From NCBI RefSeq assembly GCF_021191635.1, contig NZ_JAIWPR010000005.1:180035-244034 (forward strand): 64,000 nucleotides of DNA, given 5' to 3'. The notes below the pieces were generated by a model that was not told the DNA's origin, searched no databases, and worked only from the letters and a program-made list of their open reading frames with translations. A program made the position numbers and the translations under genes. Positions 16,845 to 26,106 of this stretch are shown here, piece by piece (the first letter of the stretch is position 1; each line of letters begins with the position of its first letter). The stretch is from Alterluteimonas quercicellularis (GTDB lineage: Bacteria; Pseudomonadota; Gammaproteobacteria; Xanthomonadales; Xanthomonadaceae).

Positions 16845-17915
16845 CTAGGCCGGCAGCCGGCCGGCGCGGCGGATCAGCGCATGGATGTAGGCCATCTTCT
16901 CCGCGACCGGCGGCGCGATCGCGAACGGGTACAGGTCCGGCTGGCCCATGGCGCGGTTGAGGCTGTTGACGGCGTAGGTCAGCGGCAGCCAGGCCTCGAT
17001 CAGGCGGCCGATGTCGGCGACGCGGTGCGGATCGAAGGAGATGTCGGCCTCCATCGCCGGATCGTCGGCGATGTCGGGGGCGATGCGGATGCCGAACGCC
17101 GCCGCCATCTCCAGGGTGTCGACGATGTGCAGGTAGTGCGCCCAGGTCTCGGCCCAGTCCTCCCAGGCGTGCATCGTCGCGTAGCGGCTGACGTGGGTGT
17201 CCTGCCAGCCCTCCGGCGCGCCGTTGGCGTAGTAGCGCTGCAGCGCCTCGCCGTAGTCCTCGCGGTCGTCGCCGAACAGCGCGCGGAAGCGCGCCAGCTC
17301 CGCCTCGCCCGCGTCGCGCACCAGCCGGTCCCAGTAGTAGTGGCCGATCTCGTGGCGGAAATGGCCGAGCAGCGTGCGGTACAGCTCGCCCATCGCCACC
17401 CGCGCCGCCTCGCGCGTGGGATCGTCGGCCTCCGACAGCGCGATGGTGATGTGGCCGTTGTCGTGCCCGGTCATCACCCGCGACCCGTCCGCGGGATCGG
17501 CGAGGAAGTCGAACGACAGCGGCTCCGGATCGCCGCTGTCGACCGTCGGCGTGGGCAGGCGCAGCCGCAGCAGGGTGTAGAACAGCCGCCGCTTCGCGAC
17601 CTCGATCCGGCGCCAGGCCTGCAGCCTGGCGTCGTCGCCCAGGTGCGGGATGGTGCGGTTGTGGCGGCAGGCCCGGCAGTAGGGGCTGGGGTCCTCGGCC
17701 GGCAGCATCCAGTTGCAGGCCGAGTGCTCCCAGTTGCGGCAGAAGCGGTAGCGCACGCCCGGCCGCTCGTGCGCCACCCAGGCCGCGCCGTCCGGCTCCA
17801 GCGCGCTCAGCGCCACCCGCTCGGGCAGGAAGCCGAGCTTTGCGCCGCAGCGCACGCACTCGGTGTTCTCGAAGTAGAGCACCTGGTCGCAGCGCCCGCA
17901 CTTGAACAACTGCAT
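16845..17915 (-). CDS. Zinc-ribbon putative zinc metallopeptidase
   Basis: This 356-residue cytoplasmic-type protein has an N-terminal zinc ribbon (CGRCDQVLYFENTECVRCG) and a second Cys/His cluster at about residues 60-85 (CRNWEHSACNW, CRACRHN). The catalytic HExxH motif lies near residue 190 (FRHEIGHYYWDRLV), with a downstream helix (AWEDWAETWAHYLH) that could supply a third ligand. It matches the uncharacterised 'putative zinc-binding metallopeptidase' family (DUF2248 zinc ribbon plus peptidase domain). It lies 19 bp after the transglutaminase-like gene on the same strand, a pairing common in proteobacteria. The substrate is unknown. Confidence 0.82.
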   Translation of the reverse strand: MQLFKCGRCDQVLYFENTECVRCGAKLGFLPERVALSALEPDGAAWVAHERPGVRYRFCRNWEHSACNWMLPAEDPSPYCRACRHNRTIPHLGDDARLQAWRRIEVAKRRLFYTLLRLRLPTPTVDSGDPEPLSFDFLADPADGSRVMTGHDNGHITIALSEADDPTREAARVAMGELYRTLLGHFRHEIGHYYWDRLVRDAGEAELARFRALFGDDREDYGEALQRYYANGAPEGWQDTHVSRYATMHAWEDWAETWAHYLHIVDTLEMAAAFGIRIAPDIADDPAMEADISFDPHRVADIGRLIEAWLPLTYAVNSLNRAMGQPDLYPFAIAPPVAEKMAYIHALIRRAGRLPA

Positions 17916-17934
17916 CGCGATCGCTCCCGGCCGG

Positions 17935-18729
17935 TCAGGCGGCGCCGTCGATCTCGGTCCAGACCTGGATCGAGAGCGTGCGCAGCGGGCCGTAGCTGGT
18001 GAGGAAGGCCACGTCGGCCGCGTCGCGGCCGTGCGCGATCACCACGCGGCCTCCGCGCGGCCGGTCCTGGGTGGCGTCGAAGGTGTGCCAGGCGCCGCCC
18101 ACGTAGGCCTCGAACCAGGCGTGCATGTCCATGGGCTTGAGCTCGTGCAGCCAGCCCACGACCACGCGCGCGGGGATGTCCAGCGCGCGGCACAGCGTCA
18201 CCCCGACGTGCGCGAAGTCGCGGCAGACGCCGGCGCCGTGGGCCAGCGTGTCCTGCGCATCGGTGCCGCCGTCGCTGGCGCCGTAGCGGTAGGCGAGGTG
18301 CGAATGGATCCACCTGCGGATCGCCTCCACCTGCGCGTAGCCGGGGGCGGCGTCGCCCGCGATCGCCTGCGCCCGCTCCAGCATGGCCGCGCGGTCGGAC
18401 GGGCAGTAGCGGCTGGGCAGCAGGAACTGCAGGGTCTGCGCCGGCAGCGCGGCGGGATCGATCGCCGGCGCGTCCGGCGCCACGGCCAGACGGGGCTCGG
18501 TGCGGACCCGGGCGTCGAGGCGGATCCGGGTCAGCCCCCCGGGCAGGGTGAAGCGCTGGCAGCGGTTGCCGAAGCCGTCGACGTACTCGCCGAAGGCGTG
18601 CGCCGGGGCGAACCCGGCGCGGTCGTTCACCCGCCAGCGCGCGCGGCCGGCGCGCGGCCGCAGCATGGCGACGACGGGACACGCGGCGTCCGTCTCGATC
18701 GCGAGTTCGCAGCCTGCGCGGACGTGCAT
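17935..18729 (-). CDS. Transglutaminase-like cysteine protease family protein
   Basis: This 264-residue protein has an N-terminal beta domain typical of bacterial transglutaminase-like proteins and a core with the complete catalytic triad. Cys is in GAGVCRDFAHVGVTLCRAL (about residue 168), His in MDMHAWFEAYVGG (about 203) and Asp in WHTFDATQDRP (about 218). No signal peptide is visible. Members of this family are usually peptidases or amidases and not true cross-linking enzymes. It overlaps nothing and is followed 19 bp later by the zinc metallopeptidase gene, so the two may act together on a protein substrate. Confidence 0.85.
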   Translation of the reverse strand: MHVRAGCELAIETDAACPVVAMLRPRAGRARWRVNDRAGFAPAHAFGEYVDGFGNRCQRFTLPGGLTRIRLDARVRTEPRLAVAPDAPAIDPAALPAQTLQFLLPSRYCPSDRAAMLERAQAIAGDAAPGYAQVEAIRRWIHSHLAYRYGASDGGTDAQDTLAHGAGVCRDFAHVGVTLCRALDIPARVVVGWLHELKPMDMHAWFEAYVGGAWHTFDATQDRPRGGRVVIAHGRDAADVAFLTSYGPLRTLSIQVWTEIDGAA

Positions 18730-18830
18730 CGGGTCGCTTCCATGGGGGCAGACGAGCTTAAGGGGCCGGCGTGTGCACTGGCCGTGGAGGCCGGAGCGGT
18801 CGTGCCCATCCCGCTCGCCGGGCAGACCCT

Positions 18831-18854
18831 GTCGCGCGCTAGCGCGCTCCTACC
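18831..18854. repeat. REP-like palindrome supplying the stop of the PI-PLC gene
   Basis: GTCGCGCGCTAGCGCGCTCC followed by TACC contains a perfect 14-bp palindrome (GCGCGCT/AGCGCGC). It belongs to the same GTAGGAGCGCGC family as the copies at 51799, 51843 and 59585. The TAG stop of the adjacent minus-strand gene (18839-18841) lies inside it. Confidence 0.7.
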
Positions 18855-20047
18855 GGTTCGGTTTCGAGCGGATTGGCGCGCGCGCCGCCGGGGAACGGCG
18901 GCACGGCGTAGCCGTTGCCGAAGATGTTGGGCGCGAACGGGTAGTCGGTGGAGACGATCTGCGCGCCGCTGGCCAGCGCCGCGTCGCGGCGGGCCACGTC
19001 GTTCGCGCGCGCCTCGCCGGTGTCGATGTCGGCGCGGGTCCGCACCAGGTAGCCCCTGCGCACCAGCGCCGGGATCTCCTCGGCGTGGGTCAGCGCGTTG
19101 TCGATCATCAGGAAGGCGGCATGGTCCATGCCCGGCCGCCCCTGCACGAAGGCCATGCGCCCTTCCAGATTCGGCGTGCCGGCCAGGTAGGGCGCGAACG
19201 TGGCGAGGTTCAGGCCGGGCACGATCATCAGGAACAGCACCTTGCCGCGCGCCTGCGCCAGCGTCGGCCAGCCGCCGGCCAGCGCCGCGGCCTCCAGCGT
19301 GGGGTGGCTCCCGCGCAGGTCGTCCGGCGCGAACACCCGCTCGCGGCCGAGCACCTCGACGATGCTCGCGTCCATCTCGGCGAAGGCGCGCGCATCGAAC
19401 GGGTCCAGTGGCGTCGCGCCCGGCGCGCGGCCGACCAGGCTCTGGAACTTGGGTTCGAGCAGGACGAACACCGGGGTGTGGCCCGGGTTGGCGTCCGACC
19501 AGGCGCGCAGCTGCCGCAGGCACAGCCGGAAGGTCGGGCAGTGGCTGCGGAAGTCCACGTCCACCGCGTGCAGCACCTTCAGGCCGGGCTCGGCCAGCGC
19601 GTCGGCGTACAGCGGCGCGAGGTCGCGCGCGCCGCGCTCGCGCAGCATCCGGTACGGCAGCGGCGACAGGAAGCGGCCGCCCTCGTGGTCGACGTTGAGG
19701 TCGAACTCCAGGCTGCGCAGGCCCATGCGCAGCTGCGCCTCGATCGGCGGATGGATGTACTCCAGCCCCGCCTGCAGGTCGTCGAGCGGATTGGGATGCT
19801 CGTCCTCGTAGAGCTTGCGCGCCGCCTCGGGCATGTTGGCGAACATGCCCTGCAGCATCGGCCGCAGGATCGGGTCCATCACCTCGAACACCCGCGGGTC
19901 CGCCGGCTGGCTGTAGCTGTTGTGGGTGCCGATCACCTGGATGGCGTTGAGCCTGCGCCCGTCGAGCGGGTTCCCGGCGGCCTGCGCGGTCCCGGCCAGC
20001 GCGGCCAGCAGCACGGCGGCGGCGTGCAGCGTGATTGTCGTCTTCAT
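18839..20047 (-). CDS. Secreted phosphoinositide-specific phospholipase C-like enzyme (Ca2+-dependent type)
   Basis: This 402-residue protein has a signal peptide (AAAVLLAALAGTAQA). The PLC-X-like TIM-barrel motifs are present: the first catalytic His in VIGTHNSYSQPADPRVF, then LRSLEFDLNVDHEGG, then VLHAVDVDFRSHC. It resembles the bacterial 'Ca2+-dependent phosphoinositide-specific phospholipase C' family. It would cleave a phosphodiester in the periplasm or outside the cell. It begins 11 bp after the TonB-dependent receptor gene, so hydrolysis and uptake are probably linked. The last residues (EPVGAR) and the TAG stop are encoded by a REP element, which suggests the original C-terminus was altered. 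Confidence 0.8.
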   Translation of the reverse strand: MKTTITLHAAAVLLAALAGTAQAAGNPLDGRRLNAIQVIGTHNSYSQPADPRVFEVMDPILRPMLQGMFANMPEAARKLYEDEHPNPLDDLQAGLEYIHPPIEAQLRMGLRSLEFDLNVDHEGGRFLSPLPYRMLRERGARDLAPLYADALAEPGLKVLHAVDVDFRSHCPTFRLCLRQLRAWSDANPGHTPVFVLLEPKFQSLVGRAPGATPLDPFDARAFAEMDASIVEVLGRERVFAPDDLRGSHPTLEAAALAGGWPTLAQARGKVLFLMIVPGLNLATFAPYLAGTPNLEGRMAFVQGRPGMDHAAFLMIDNALTHAEEIPALVRRGYLVRTRADIDTGEARANDVARRDAALASGAQIVSTDYPFAPNIFGNGYAVPPFPGGARANPLETEPVGAR

Positions 20048-20058
20048 CGCCGGCGCCC

Positions 20059-22359
20059 TCACCACTGCATCCGCAGGCGCAGGCCGACCATGCGCGGGTT
20101 GGCGCGGATCGAGGTCGGCAGGCCGAAGCTCTTGCCGCCGTTGCCGATGTCGCGCACCCATTCGCGGTCGAACAGGTTCTCGGCGTAGGCCTCGATGCGC
20201 AGGCCGTCGTAGCGCTCCACGCCCAGCCGCAGGTCGAACAGCCCGAACGCGTCCTGCATCTCGGTCTCGAGGTTGTCGTTGTTGAGGTAGAACTTCGAGC
20301 GCCAGGCGTAGTGGCCGTTGGCGAAGACCTCCCAGTCGCCCGCCAGCGGGCGCCGCCAGTCGGCGCCGATCGAGGCGGTGTGCCGGGGCGCCATGCGGAA
20401 CGCGTTGCCGGCGCGGTCGACCAGCACGCCGTTGACGACCTCGTGGAACGCGTCGTACTCGGTCTCCAGGTATGCGTAGGCTGCCGACAGGGTCAGGTCC
20501 CGGGTGGCCTGCCAGGTCGCGGTGGTCTCCAGGCCGTAGGCCGAGGCGCGGCCGGCGTTCACCGTGCCCACGGTCAGGTCGACGGCGCGGGTCTGGAAGT
20601 CCTTGTAGTCGTAGGTGAAGCCGGTGACCTCGAAGTAGAAGCCCGGGCCGAGGGTGCCCTTGGCGCCGATCTCGTAGTTCAGCACCTCCTCGGTCTTCAG
20701 CTCGCCGTAGGTCGGCTGCGCCACCCCGTCCACCGGTGCGGCGAAGCTGGTCTGCGGGTAGCCCGCGCGCAGGCCGCGCGAGACGCCGGCGTAGAGGTTG
20801 ACCTGGTCGCTGGCGCGCCAGGTCACCGCCAGCCGCGGCTGCAGCAGGCCGTAGTCGCCGCGGTTGGAGAACGCCTGGCCGAGCGAGTTGCCCAGGCCGT
20901 TGGGCATGGCGATCGGGCGCACGCCGTCGACGGTGTAGACGGTGTTGGCGTTGTGGATCGTCGCCTCGTCCCGGGTGTAGCGCACGCCGGCGTCGAGCAC
21001 CCAGCGCGGCGCCAGGTCGTAGCCGACGTTGAGGTAGGCCGACCAGCTGTCGCGGTCGTTGCGGGTCGACATCAGCGTGGCGACGCCCTCGGTGACCGGC
21101 AGCACCACGCCGCCGCCGACCGGCAGCTGGGTGACCGGCGTGGTCGAGCGCGGGAAGCCGGCGAGCAGGTACTGCTCGTTGATCACCAGCTCCATCAGGT
21201 TGTAGGTGCGGTCGTTGTAGTAGCCGGCGCCGAAGGTGCTGCGGAAGCGCCCGCCGGCGTCGTAGGCCAGGCGGAACTCCTGGCTCAGGATCTTCTGGTC
21301 GTCGTGCAGGTTGCGGCCGATCAGGAACGGATAGGTGGTGCCGTCCACGTCCCAGGACTCGGTGAACGCGACGTCGCGCCAGGCGCTGATCGAGCGCGCG
21401 CTCCAGGCCTCGCCCAGCTGCCAGTCGGCCAGCAGGGTCACGCCGGTCTGGCGGCGCTCCTGCGGCGGGTCGTAGAAGTTCTGCGCGGCGCCGGCGAAGG
21501 GACTGGTGTCGCCGCCGGGCGAGGCGAGGTTGATCGCCTTGGTCATGACCGCGGTGTCGTCGTCGGCCTGGTGGTCGACGATCAGGTCGAAGCTCAGGTC
21601 GGGCGTGGCCAGCCAGCGCAGCGAGGCGCGCGCGGCCAGCAGGTCGTCGTCGTTGAGCTTGCGACCGTCGACGTTGGTGGCGTAGCCGTCGCGCTCGCGC
21701 CGCCGCACCGCCACGCGCAGGCCCAGGCGGTCCTCGACGACCGGCGCGTTCAGCACGCCGGTCATGCTGTAGAGGTCGTAGTTGCCGAGCTGCGCTTCCA
21801 GCGAGGACGACCAGGCGCCGGGATCGGCCTTGCGGGTGTGCACCGCCACTGCGCCGATCTGCGATCCGCGGCCGTACAGCGTGCCCTGCGGGCCCTTGGC
21901 CACCTCCACCCGCTCGATGTCGAACAGCTCCTTCAGCATGCCGCGCGAGCGGCTGGTGTCGACGTCGTTGAGGAAGAACGAGATGCTCGGCTCCGACACC
22001 GCGCCGGCGTTGCCCGCCTCGATGCCGCGCATCACGAAGCTGGCCGAGCTGTCGGTCTGCTGCTGCACGAAGAAGCCGGGGATGCGCGTGGACAGGCGCT
22101 CGAAGTCGGTGAAGTTCTCGCGCTCGATGGTCTCGCCGTCGACGGCGGCGATCGAGATCGGCACGTCCTTGAGCACCTGCTCGCGCTTCTGCGCGGTGAC
22201 CACCACCGCGTCCAGCGCGGTGGCCTGGGCCGGGTCCCTGGCGGAAGACGGGGCGGCCTCCGCTGCCGCAGCTTGAGCGAACGCTTGTTCAGCCGTCGAC
22301 AGCGCCGTTGCGGACAACAGCGCCACCGACAGCACGGACCGCCTGAGTGCGTGGGACAT
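20059..22359 (-). CDS. TonB-dependent receptor
   Basis: This 766-residue outer-membrane receptor has a signal peptide (LLSATALSTAEQAFAQ) and a TonB box (LDAVVVTAQKREQ, about residues 48-60). A plug domain follows at about 60-170 (FVMRGIEAGNAG, IERVEVAKGPQGTLYGRGSQ). The 22-stranded barrel ends in MRLRMQW-type aromatic residues (MVGLRLRMQW). The plug and barrel style is that of the large xanthomonad/sphingomonad nutrient receptors. The PI-PLC-like gene follows after 11 bp. The tandem TetR regulator and MFS transporter lie upstream on the same strand. The substrate is not evident; a phosphodiester or its alcohol headgroup is an inference from the neighbour. Confidence 0.9.
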   Translation of the reverse strand: MSHALRRSVLSVALLSATALSTAEQAFAQAAAAEAAPSSARDPAQATALDAVVVTAQKREQVLKDVPISIAAVDGETIERENFTDFERLSTRIPGFFVQQQTDSSASFVMRGIEAGNAGAVSEPSISFFLNDVDTSRSRGMLKELFDIERVEVAKGPQGTLYGRGSQIGAVAVHTRKADPGAWSSSLEAQLGNYDLYSMTGVLNAPVVEDRLGLRVAVRRRERDGYATNVDGRKLNDDDLLAARASLRWLATPDLSFDLIVDHQADDDTAVMTKAINLASPGGDTSPFAGAAQNFYDPPQERRQTGVTLLADWQLGEAWSARSISAWRDVAFTESWDVDGTTYPFLIGRNLHDDQKILSQEFRLAYDAGGRFRSTFGAGYYNDRTYNLMELVINEQYLLAGFPRSTTPVTQLPVGGGVVLPVTEGVATLMSTRNDRDSWSAYLNVGYDLAPRWVLDAGVRYTRDEATIHNANTVYTVDGVRPIAMPNGLGNSLGQAFSNRGDYGLLQPRLAVTWRASDQVNLYAGVSRGLRAGYPQTSFAAPVDGVAQPTYGELKTEEVLNYEIGAKGTLGPGFYFEVTGFTYDYKDFQTRAVDLTVGTVNAGRASAYGLETTATWQATRDLTLSAAYAYLETEYDAFHEVVNGVLVDRAGNAFRMAPRHTASIGADWRRPLAGDWEVFANGHYAWRSKFYLNNDNLETEMQDAFGLFDLRLGVERYDGLRIEAYAENLFDREWVRDIGNGGKSFGLPTSIRANPRMVGLRLRMQW

Positions 22360-22489
22360 GCCGGATTTCCCCTGGGGACGACTTGGAATCCGGCCAATCT
22401 AGGCGCGCGGCAATACAGAATGATGACGGTTGTACGGGATTCCCGATGCATGCTTTCCGTAAGGACCAGGGATTTCGCAGGACGCTTGT

Positions 22490-23704
22490 TCAGTCCGCCA
22501 GCGGCGACGTCAGCCAGTCGACCAGCGCCTGCCGCCGGTCCGGCCCGCCGCCCTCGGCGCCGGCCAGCGCGCCGGCCCCGATCGCGACCAGGGCGACCAC
22601 CTGGCCGTCCAGCGGCTCCAGCCGCGCGCGCCCGGGGCGCAGGGTGCGGAACAGGTTCTCGCCGCGCAGCCGGCGCAGGTCGATGGCCTGCGCCGCCAGC
22701 GACGGATCGCGCGCCGCGGCCAGGCCGATCGACAGCGTGCCGCGCACCACCACCGCGTAGCGCCGCTCGACCGAATCCTCGCCGGGCGCCGGCGCCCGGT
22801 TCTGCGCCACCAGGTAGACCATCTCCTGCCCGGCGCGCAGCAGGTCGGGCCCGCTGCGGAAGTGGTAGGCGACGGTGGACGCCGGCACCCCGGCGCGCTC
22901 GCCGACCGCGCGATGCGTCACCGCCTCGGCGCCCTCGTCCAGGATCAGCGCGCAGGCGGCGCCGGCGATGTCGCGCCGGCGCCCGGGCGCGAGCAGGTCC
23001 GAGCCGGCCTCCGGCCCGGGCAGGCCGATCGCCGGGTCCAGCCGGCGCACCAGCGCATCGAACGCGGCCGCCCCGCCCAGGCCGCCGCGCGCGGCCGGCG
23101 CCAACCGGTGCGCGAGCCGCTCGATCGCCATCCGCCGCAGCAGCCGGTAGTCCGGCCGCGCACCGTTGGCCAGGGTGTGGATGCCCTCGTCGGCGGCGTA
23201 GGCCAGGATCGCTTCCGCCCAGGCGCCGGCGTCCTCGATGCGGCCGTCCAGCAGGTCCCGCCAGAACGCGCGCCGCTCCCCGATCCACGGCCGCACCAGG
23301 CCGGCGACATCCTCGTCAACGTGCGCGCGCAGCATCAGGTCGGCCCAGACCAGGCTGCCGAGCCGCGCGCCGCCGGCCGCCTCGTCGGCGGCGCCCTCGT
23401 CGAGGTACAGCTCGACCAGCGCGGCCAGCGCCGGCGGATCGAACCATGCCAGGCCGTCGAACCGGGCGCGCCACGCCGCGTGGCGCGCGCGGTCGAGCGC
23501 GCGCTCGGCCTCGACCAGCGCGGCCACGATCCGCATCTTGCTGCCGAGGTGGTAGCTCAGCGTCGCCGGCGTCACCCCGCCGGCCGCGGCCAGGCGGCGG
23601 AAGCTGAGCGCGCCCGCGCCGCGCAGCGCGAGTTCGCGCCGCGCGGTGGCGACCAGCGATCCGGCCGCGGAAGTGGAGGGAGACGACGTCCCGGAAACTG
23701 TCAT
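22490..23704 (-). CDS. Tandem-domain TetR-family transcriptional regulator
   Basis: This 404-residue protein carries two complete TetR-type helix-turn-helix units. One is near residues 18-62 (LRGAGALSFRRLAAAGGVTP, LSYHLGSKMRIV) and the other near 225-270 (ILDEGAEAVTHRAVGERAGV, TVAYHFRSGPDLL). Usual TetR proteins are about 200 residues, so this is a natural fusion of two regulators. The ATG overlaps the stop of the upstream MFS gene (ATGA), so both are probably made from one message. It should control the transporter and the divergent or downstream receptor in response to a small ligand. The operator was not identified. Confidence 0.83.
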   Translation of the reverse strand: MTVSGTSSPSTSAAGSLVATARRELALRGAGALSFRRLAAAGGVTPATLSYHLGSKMRIVAALVEAERALDRARHAAWRARFDGLAWFDPPALAALVELYLDEGAADEAAGGARLGSLVWADLMLRAHVDEDVAGLVRPWIGERRAFWRDLLDGRIEDAGAWAEAILAYAADEGIHTLANGARPDYRLLRRMAIERLAHRLAPAARGGLGGAAAFDALVRRLDPAIGLPGPEAGSDLLAPGRRRDIAGAACALILDEGAEAVTHRAVGERAGVPASTVAYHFRSGPDLLRAGQEMVYLVAQNRAPAPGEDSVERRYAVVVRGTLSIGLAAARDPSLAAQAIDLRRLRGENLFRTLRPGRARLEPLDGQVVALVAIGAGALAGAEGGGPDRRQALVDWLTSPLAD

Positions 23705-25086
23705 GCCGACCTGTCGAAGCCTTGCGGATGCGACAGCGGGTCCGGCGCCCGCGCCGGCCGCGACCGCGCGCGCCAGACCCGGGCCAGGGCGATGCAGGCC
23801 ACGGCGCTGGCCGCCGGGCCGAGCGCCATCAGCCAGACCAGCCGGCCGCTGTCGGCGCCACGATAGTCGATGCCGCCCAGGCACGTCCCCAGCAGCAGCG
23901 CGCCCAGCGCCAGCGCCGACTTCGAGACGCCCGTGGTCAGGCCGTAGGCCAGGCCGACCCGCTGCCGCGGCAGCCGCGCCGCCGTCTCCGCCACGGCCGC
24001 CCACAGCGTCATCGCCAGGCCGCCGCCGGCCATGCCCAGCGCCAGCGCGCAAGCCGCGGCCGCGGCCGGGATGCGCGCCAGCAGCGCCCAGGCCGCCGCG
24101 CAGGCCAGGATCATCGCCCCGAAGCCGGCGACCGCCGCCGCCGGATCGCGCCCGGCGACGACCCGGCACCACAGCGGCTGCGAGCCGATCGTGCCCAGCG
24201 CGCCGGCCACCGCGATCGCCCCGCCCCACCCCGGTGAAGCCAGCACGTGGACCGCGAAGTACGGTTCGAGCTTGCTGAACAACGGCGTGGTCAGCAGCAG
24301 CGCGAAGACCATGCCGAGCAGCAGCCACAGGGTGGCGAACGAGGACGCCTCCGCAGGCTTCGGCGCGGACGGCGCCTGCGGCCCACCGGCCGCGACGCCG
24401 GCCCGCAGCGCGCCGCGCCAGACCGCCGCCAGCAGCGCCGCGCTGGCGATCGCGACGCAGGCCATCGCCACCGCCAGCAGCAGGAAGCCGTCCGCCTGCG
24501 CGGGCAGGCCGTCGCGCAGCAGCAGCGGCGCGATCGTCAGCGCCAGGGTCAGCCCCGCCGCCCCGCTGATCGCGATGCGCAGCGACGCGGCGCGGGTGCG
24601 CGCGGCCGTGTCCGCGGTCGCCAGGCTCAGCAGCACGTTCTGCGGCGTGTCGTAGACGCTGTAGCAGACCCGGAACGCGATCGCCGCCGCCAGCGCGCAC
24701 GGCAGGCGCAGCGCCTGCGGCAGCTGCGCGGTCGCGAACAGGCCGACCAGCGCCAGCGCCGCCAGCACCGCGCCCGCCAGTTGCAGCGCGATCGCGCCGT
24801 CCACCCGCGACAGCCGGCGGCGCAGCCCGTGGCCCACCACCAGGTCGCTCGCTGCGCTGGCCAGCAGGCTCAGCGCGAGTACCCAGCCCATCGCCGCCGG
24901 CGCCAGGCCCGCGGCCTCGGTAAGGAAGTACGCCAGCAGCCATTCGCCGGACTGCCAGAACAGGCTCTTGCCGTAGTGGGCCGCACCATAGCTCGCCGTC
25001 GCGCCGCCGTGCCCGCCGCACAGCAGGCCGCCCGGCGCGGGCCACCGGCCCCGCCCGAACCCATGCCGTGACGCGATCGCCGCCAT
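23701..25086 (-). CDS. Major facilitator superfamily transporter (GPH/MFS_2-like)
   Basis: This 461-residue protein has about 12 hydrophobic helices. The N-terminal part (YGKSLFWQSGEWLLAYFLTE) and the motif-A-like loop (SDLVVGHGLRRRLSR) resemble glycoside/pentoside-cation symporters. VCYSVYDTPQNVLLS is typical of the MFS_2 group. The stop overlaps the tandem TetR gene by four bases. The start was set at MAAIASRHGF because upstream sequence in the same frame reads as low-quality Arg-rich shadow. Substrate unknown; probably an inner-membrane importer for what the nearby TonB receptor brings in. Confidence 0.8.
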   Translation of the reverse strand: MAAIASRHGFGRGRWPAPGGLLCGGHGGATASYGAAHYGKSLFWQSGEWLLAYFLTEAAGLAPAAMGWVLALSLLASAASDLVVGHGLRRRLSRVDGAIALQLAGAVLAALALVGLFATAQLPQALRLPCALAAAIAFRVCYSVYDTPQNVLLSLATADTAARTRAASLRIAISGAAGLTLALTIAPLLLRDGLPAQADGFLLLAVAMACVAIASAALLAAVWRGALRAGVAAGGPQAPSAPKPAEASSFATLWLLLGMVFALLLTTPLFSKLEPYFAVHVLASPGWGGAIAVAGALGTIGSQPLWCRVVAGRDPAAAVAGFGAMILACAAAWALLARIPAAAAACALALGMAGGGLAMTLWAAVAETAARLPRQRVGLAYGLTTGVSKSALALGALLLGTCLGGIDYRGADSGRLVWLMALGPAASAVACIALARVWRARSRPARAPDPLSHPQGFDRSA

Positions 25087-25463
25087 GCCCCGTTCCCGTC
25101 GCCGGATGCGCCTGCCAGGCGCTCCTTGCCGGACCGGCGAGAGCGGCCACTGTGCGCGACGCAGATGATGCGCCGATGACAGCGGCGCACGGGACGCGGC
25201 GTCCACGACGTGCGGCTGCGCTGCCGCCGCGCGCGCCGTTCCCCGCCCTGTACGGACGGCGCGACAGGCCATCGCCCGAAGCGCACGCGCCTGCCGACGC
25301 GAACGGGAGGCGGCCACCAGGAACCGCGCGGCGCCGCATCGACAGCCCGCGGTCTCGGCCGTGCCGTCGGTGCCGTTTGCGGTGGATTCGACGGGTTTTT
25401 CACGCCATCCGAAGACGAGGGCCACCATGGTAGCCCGCTCCGCAAGCCATCACAGGAGCACGC
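25087..25463. other. Gap of 377 bp between divergent genes: no gene seen
   Basis: Separates the MFS transporter (minus) from the lipoprotein (plus). No coding frame is convincing. It must hold both promoters, but no clear -35/-10 pair was recognised. AGGAG at about 25452 is the ribosome site of the lipoprotein. Confidence 0.5.
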
Positions 25464-26033
25464 ATGTCCTCACGCCTTTCCGGTTCGTCCCGTTCCGCAA
25501 GCCTCTCGCACGCCGTCGCGGCCGCCCTGTTCGCGGGCGCGCTGCTGGCCGGCTGTTCGCCCTCGCAACAGCCGACCACCGGCACCGCGGCCCCGATCGA
25601 GGACACCGCACCGGCACCGGCGCCCGCACCGTCCACCGGCGACACCGTAGGCGGAGACGGCTCGGAGATCCGGCTGGACGCACTGACGGAAAGCGACCTG
25701 AAGGAGGCCGACCTGTCCGGCGAGCTCGCCTGCAGCTTCTCGACCGGAGGCGCGGCGCCGATCCTGTACGCCACCGGCGTCGTCGCCTCCGACGAGGCCG
25801 CGCAGGGCGTCGTCAAGGTCGCCGGCTACGTGGAGCGCATCGGCGCGCCCGGCGGGTTCGACGGCATCCTCGACGACCCGACCTTCACCGGCCAGGGCAA
25901 GACCATCGAGATCGCGCTGACCGGGCCCGCCGAGGGCGGCGGCGAGTCGCCGCCGCGCCCGGCCACGCTGACCTACCAGCGCGCGGACGGCGCCAGCCGC
26001 ACCTTCGACGGCCGCTGGCAGTGCGGCCCCTGA
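25464..26033 (+). CDS. Lipoprotein of unknown function
   Basis: This 189-residue protein has a lipoprotein signal peptide and lipobox (AGALLAGCSPSQQ, Cys near residue 31). A Pro/Thr/Ala linker (about 40-60) precedes a compact domain with one Cys pair (ELACSFSTGG and RWQCGP). An AGGAG ribosome site precedes the ATG. I do not recognise the family. It stands alone between divergent and convergent neighbours. It is chromosomal, since base composition matches its surroundings and it lies outside the island boundary. Confidence 0.8.
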   Translation: MSSRLSGSSRSASLSHAVAAALFAGALLAGCSPSQQPTTGTAAPIEDTAPAPAPAPSTGDTVGGDGSEIRLDALTESDLKEADLSGELACSFSTGGAAPILYATGVVASDEAAQGVVKVAGYVERIGAPGGFDGILDDPTFTGQGKTIEIALTGPAEGGGESPPRPATLTYQRADGASRTFDGRWQCGP

Positions 26034-26106
26034 AAGCGCGCACTCAGGGCTGCGCGCGCTTGCGGGATGCTGCGGACTCCGGTTCGCGCATCCCGCGAAC
26101 GGCGGT

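Noticed and set aside
26061..26104. Hairpin GCGGGATGC...GCATCCCGC as a terminator between the lipoprotein and DUF2200 genes
   Set aside because: The loop is long (about 17 bases) and no T-tract follows on either strand.
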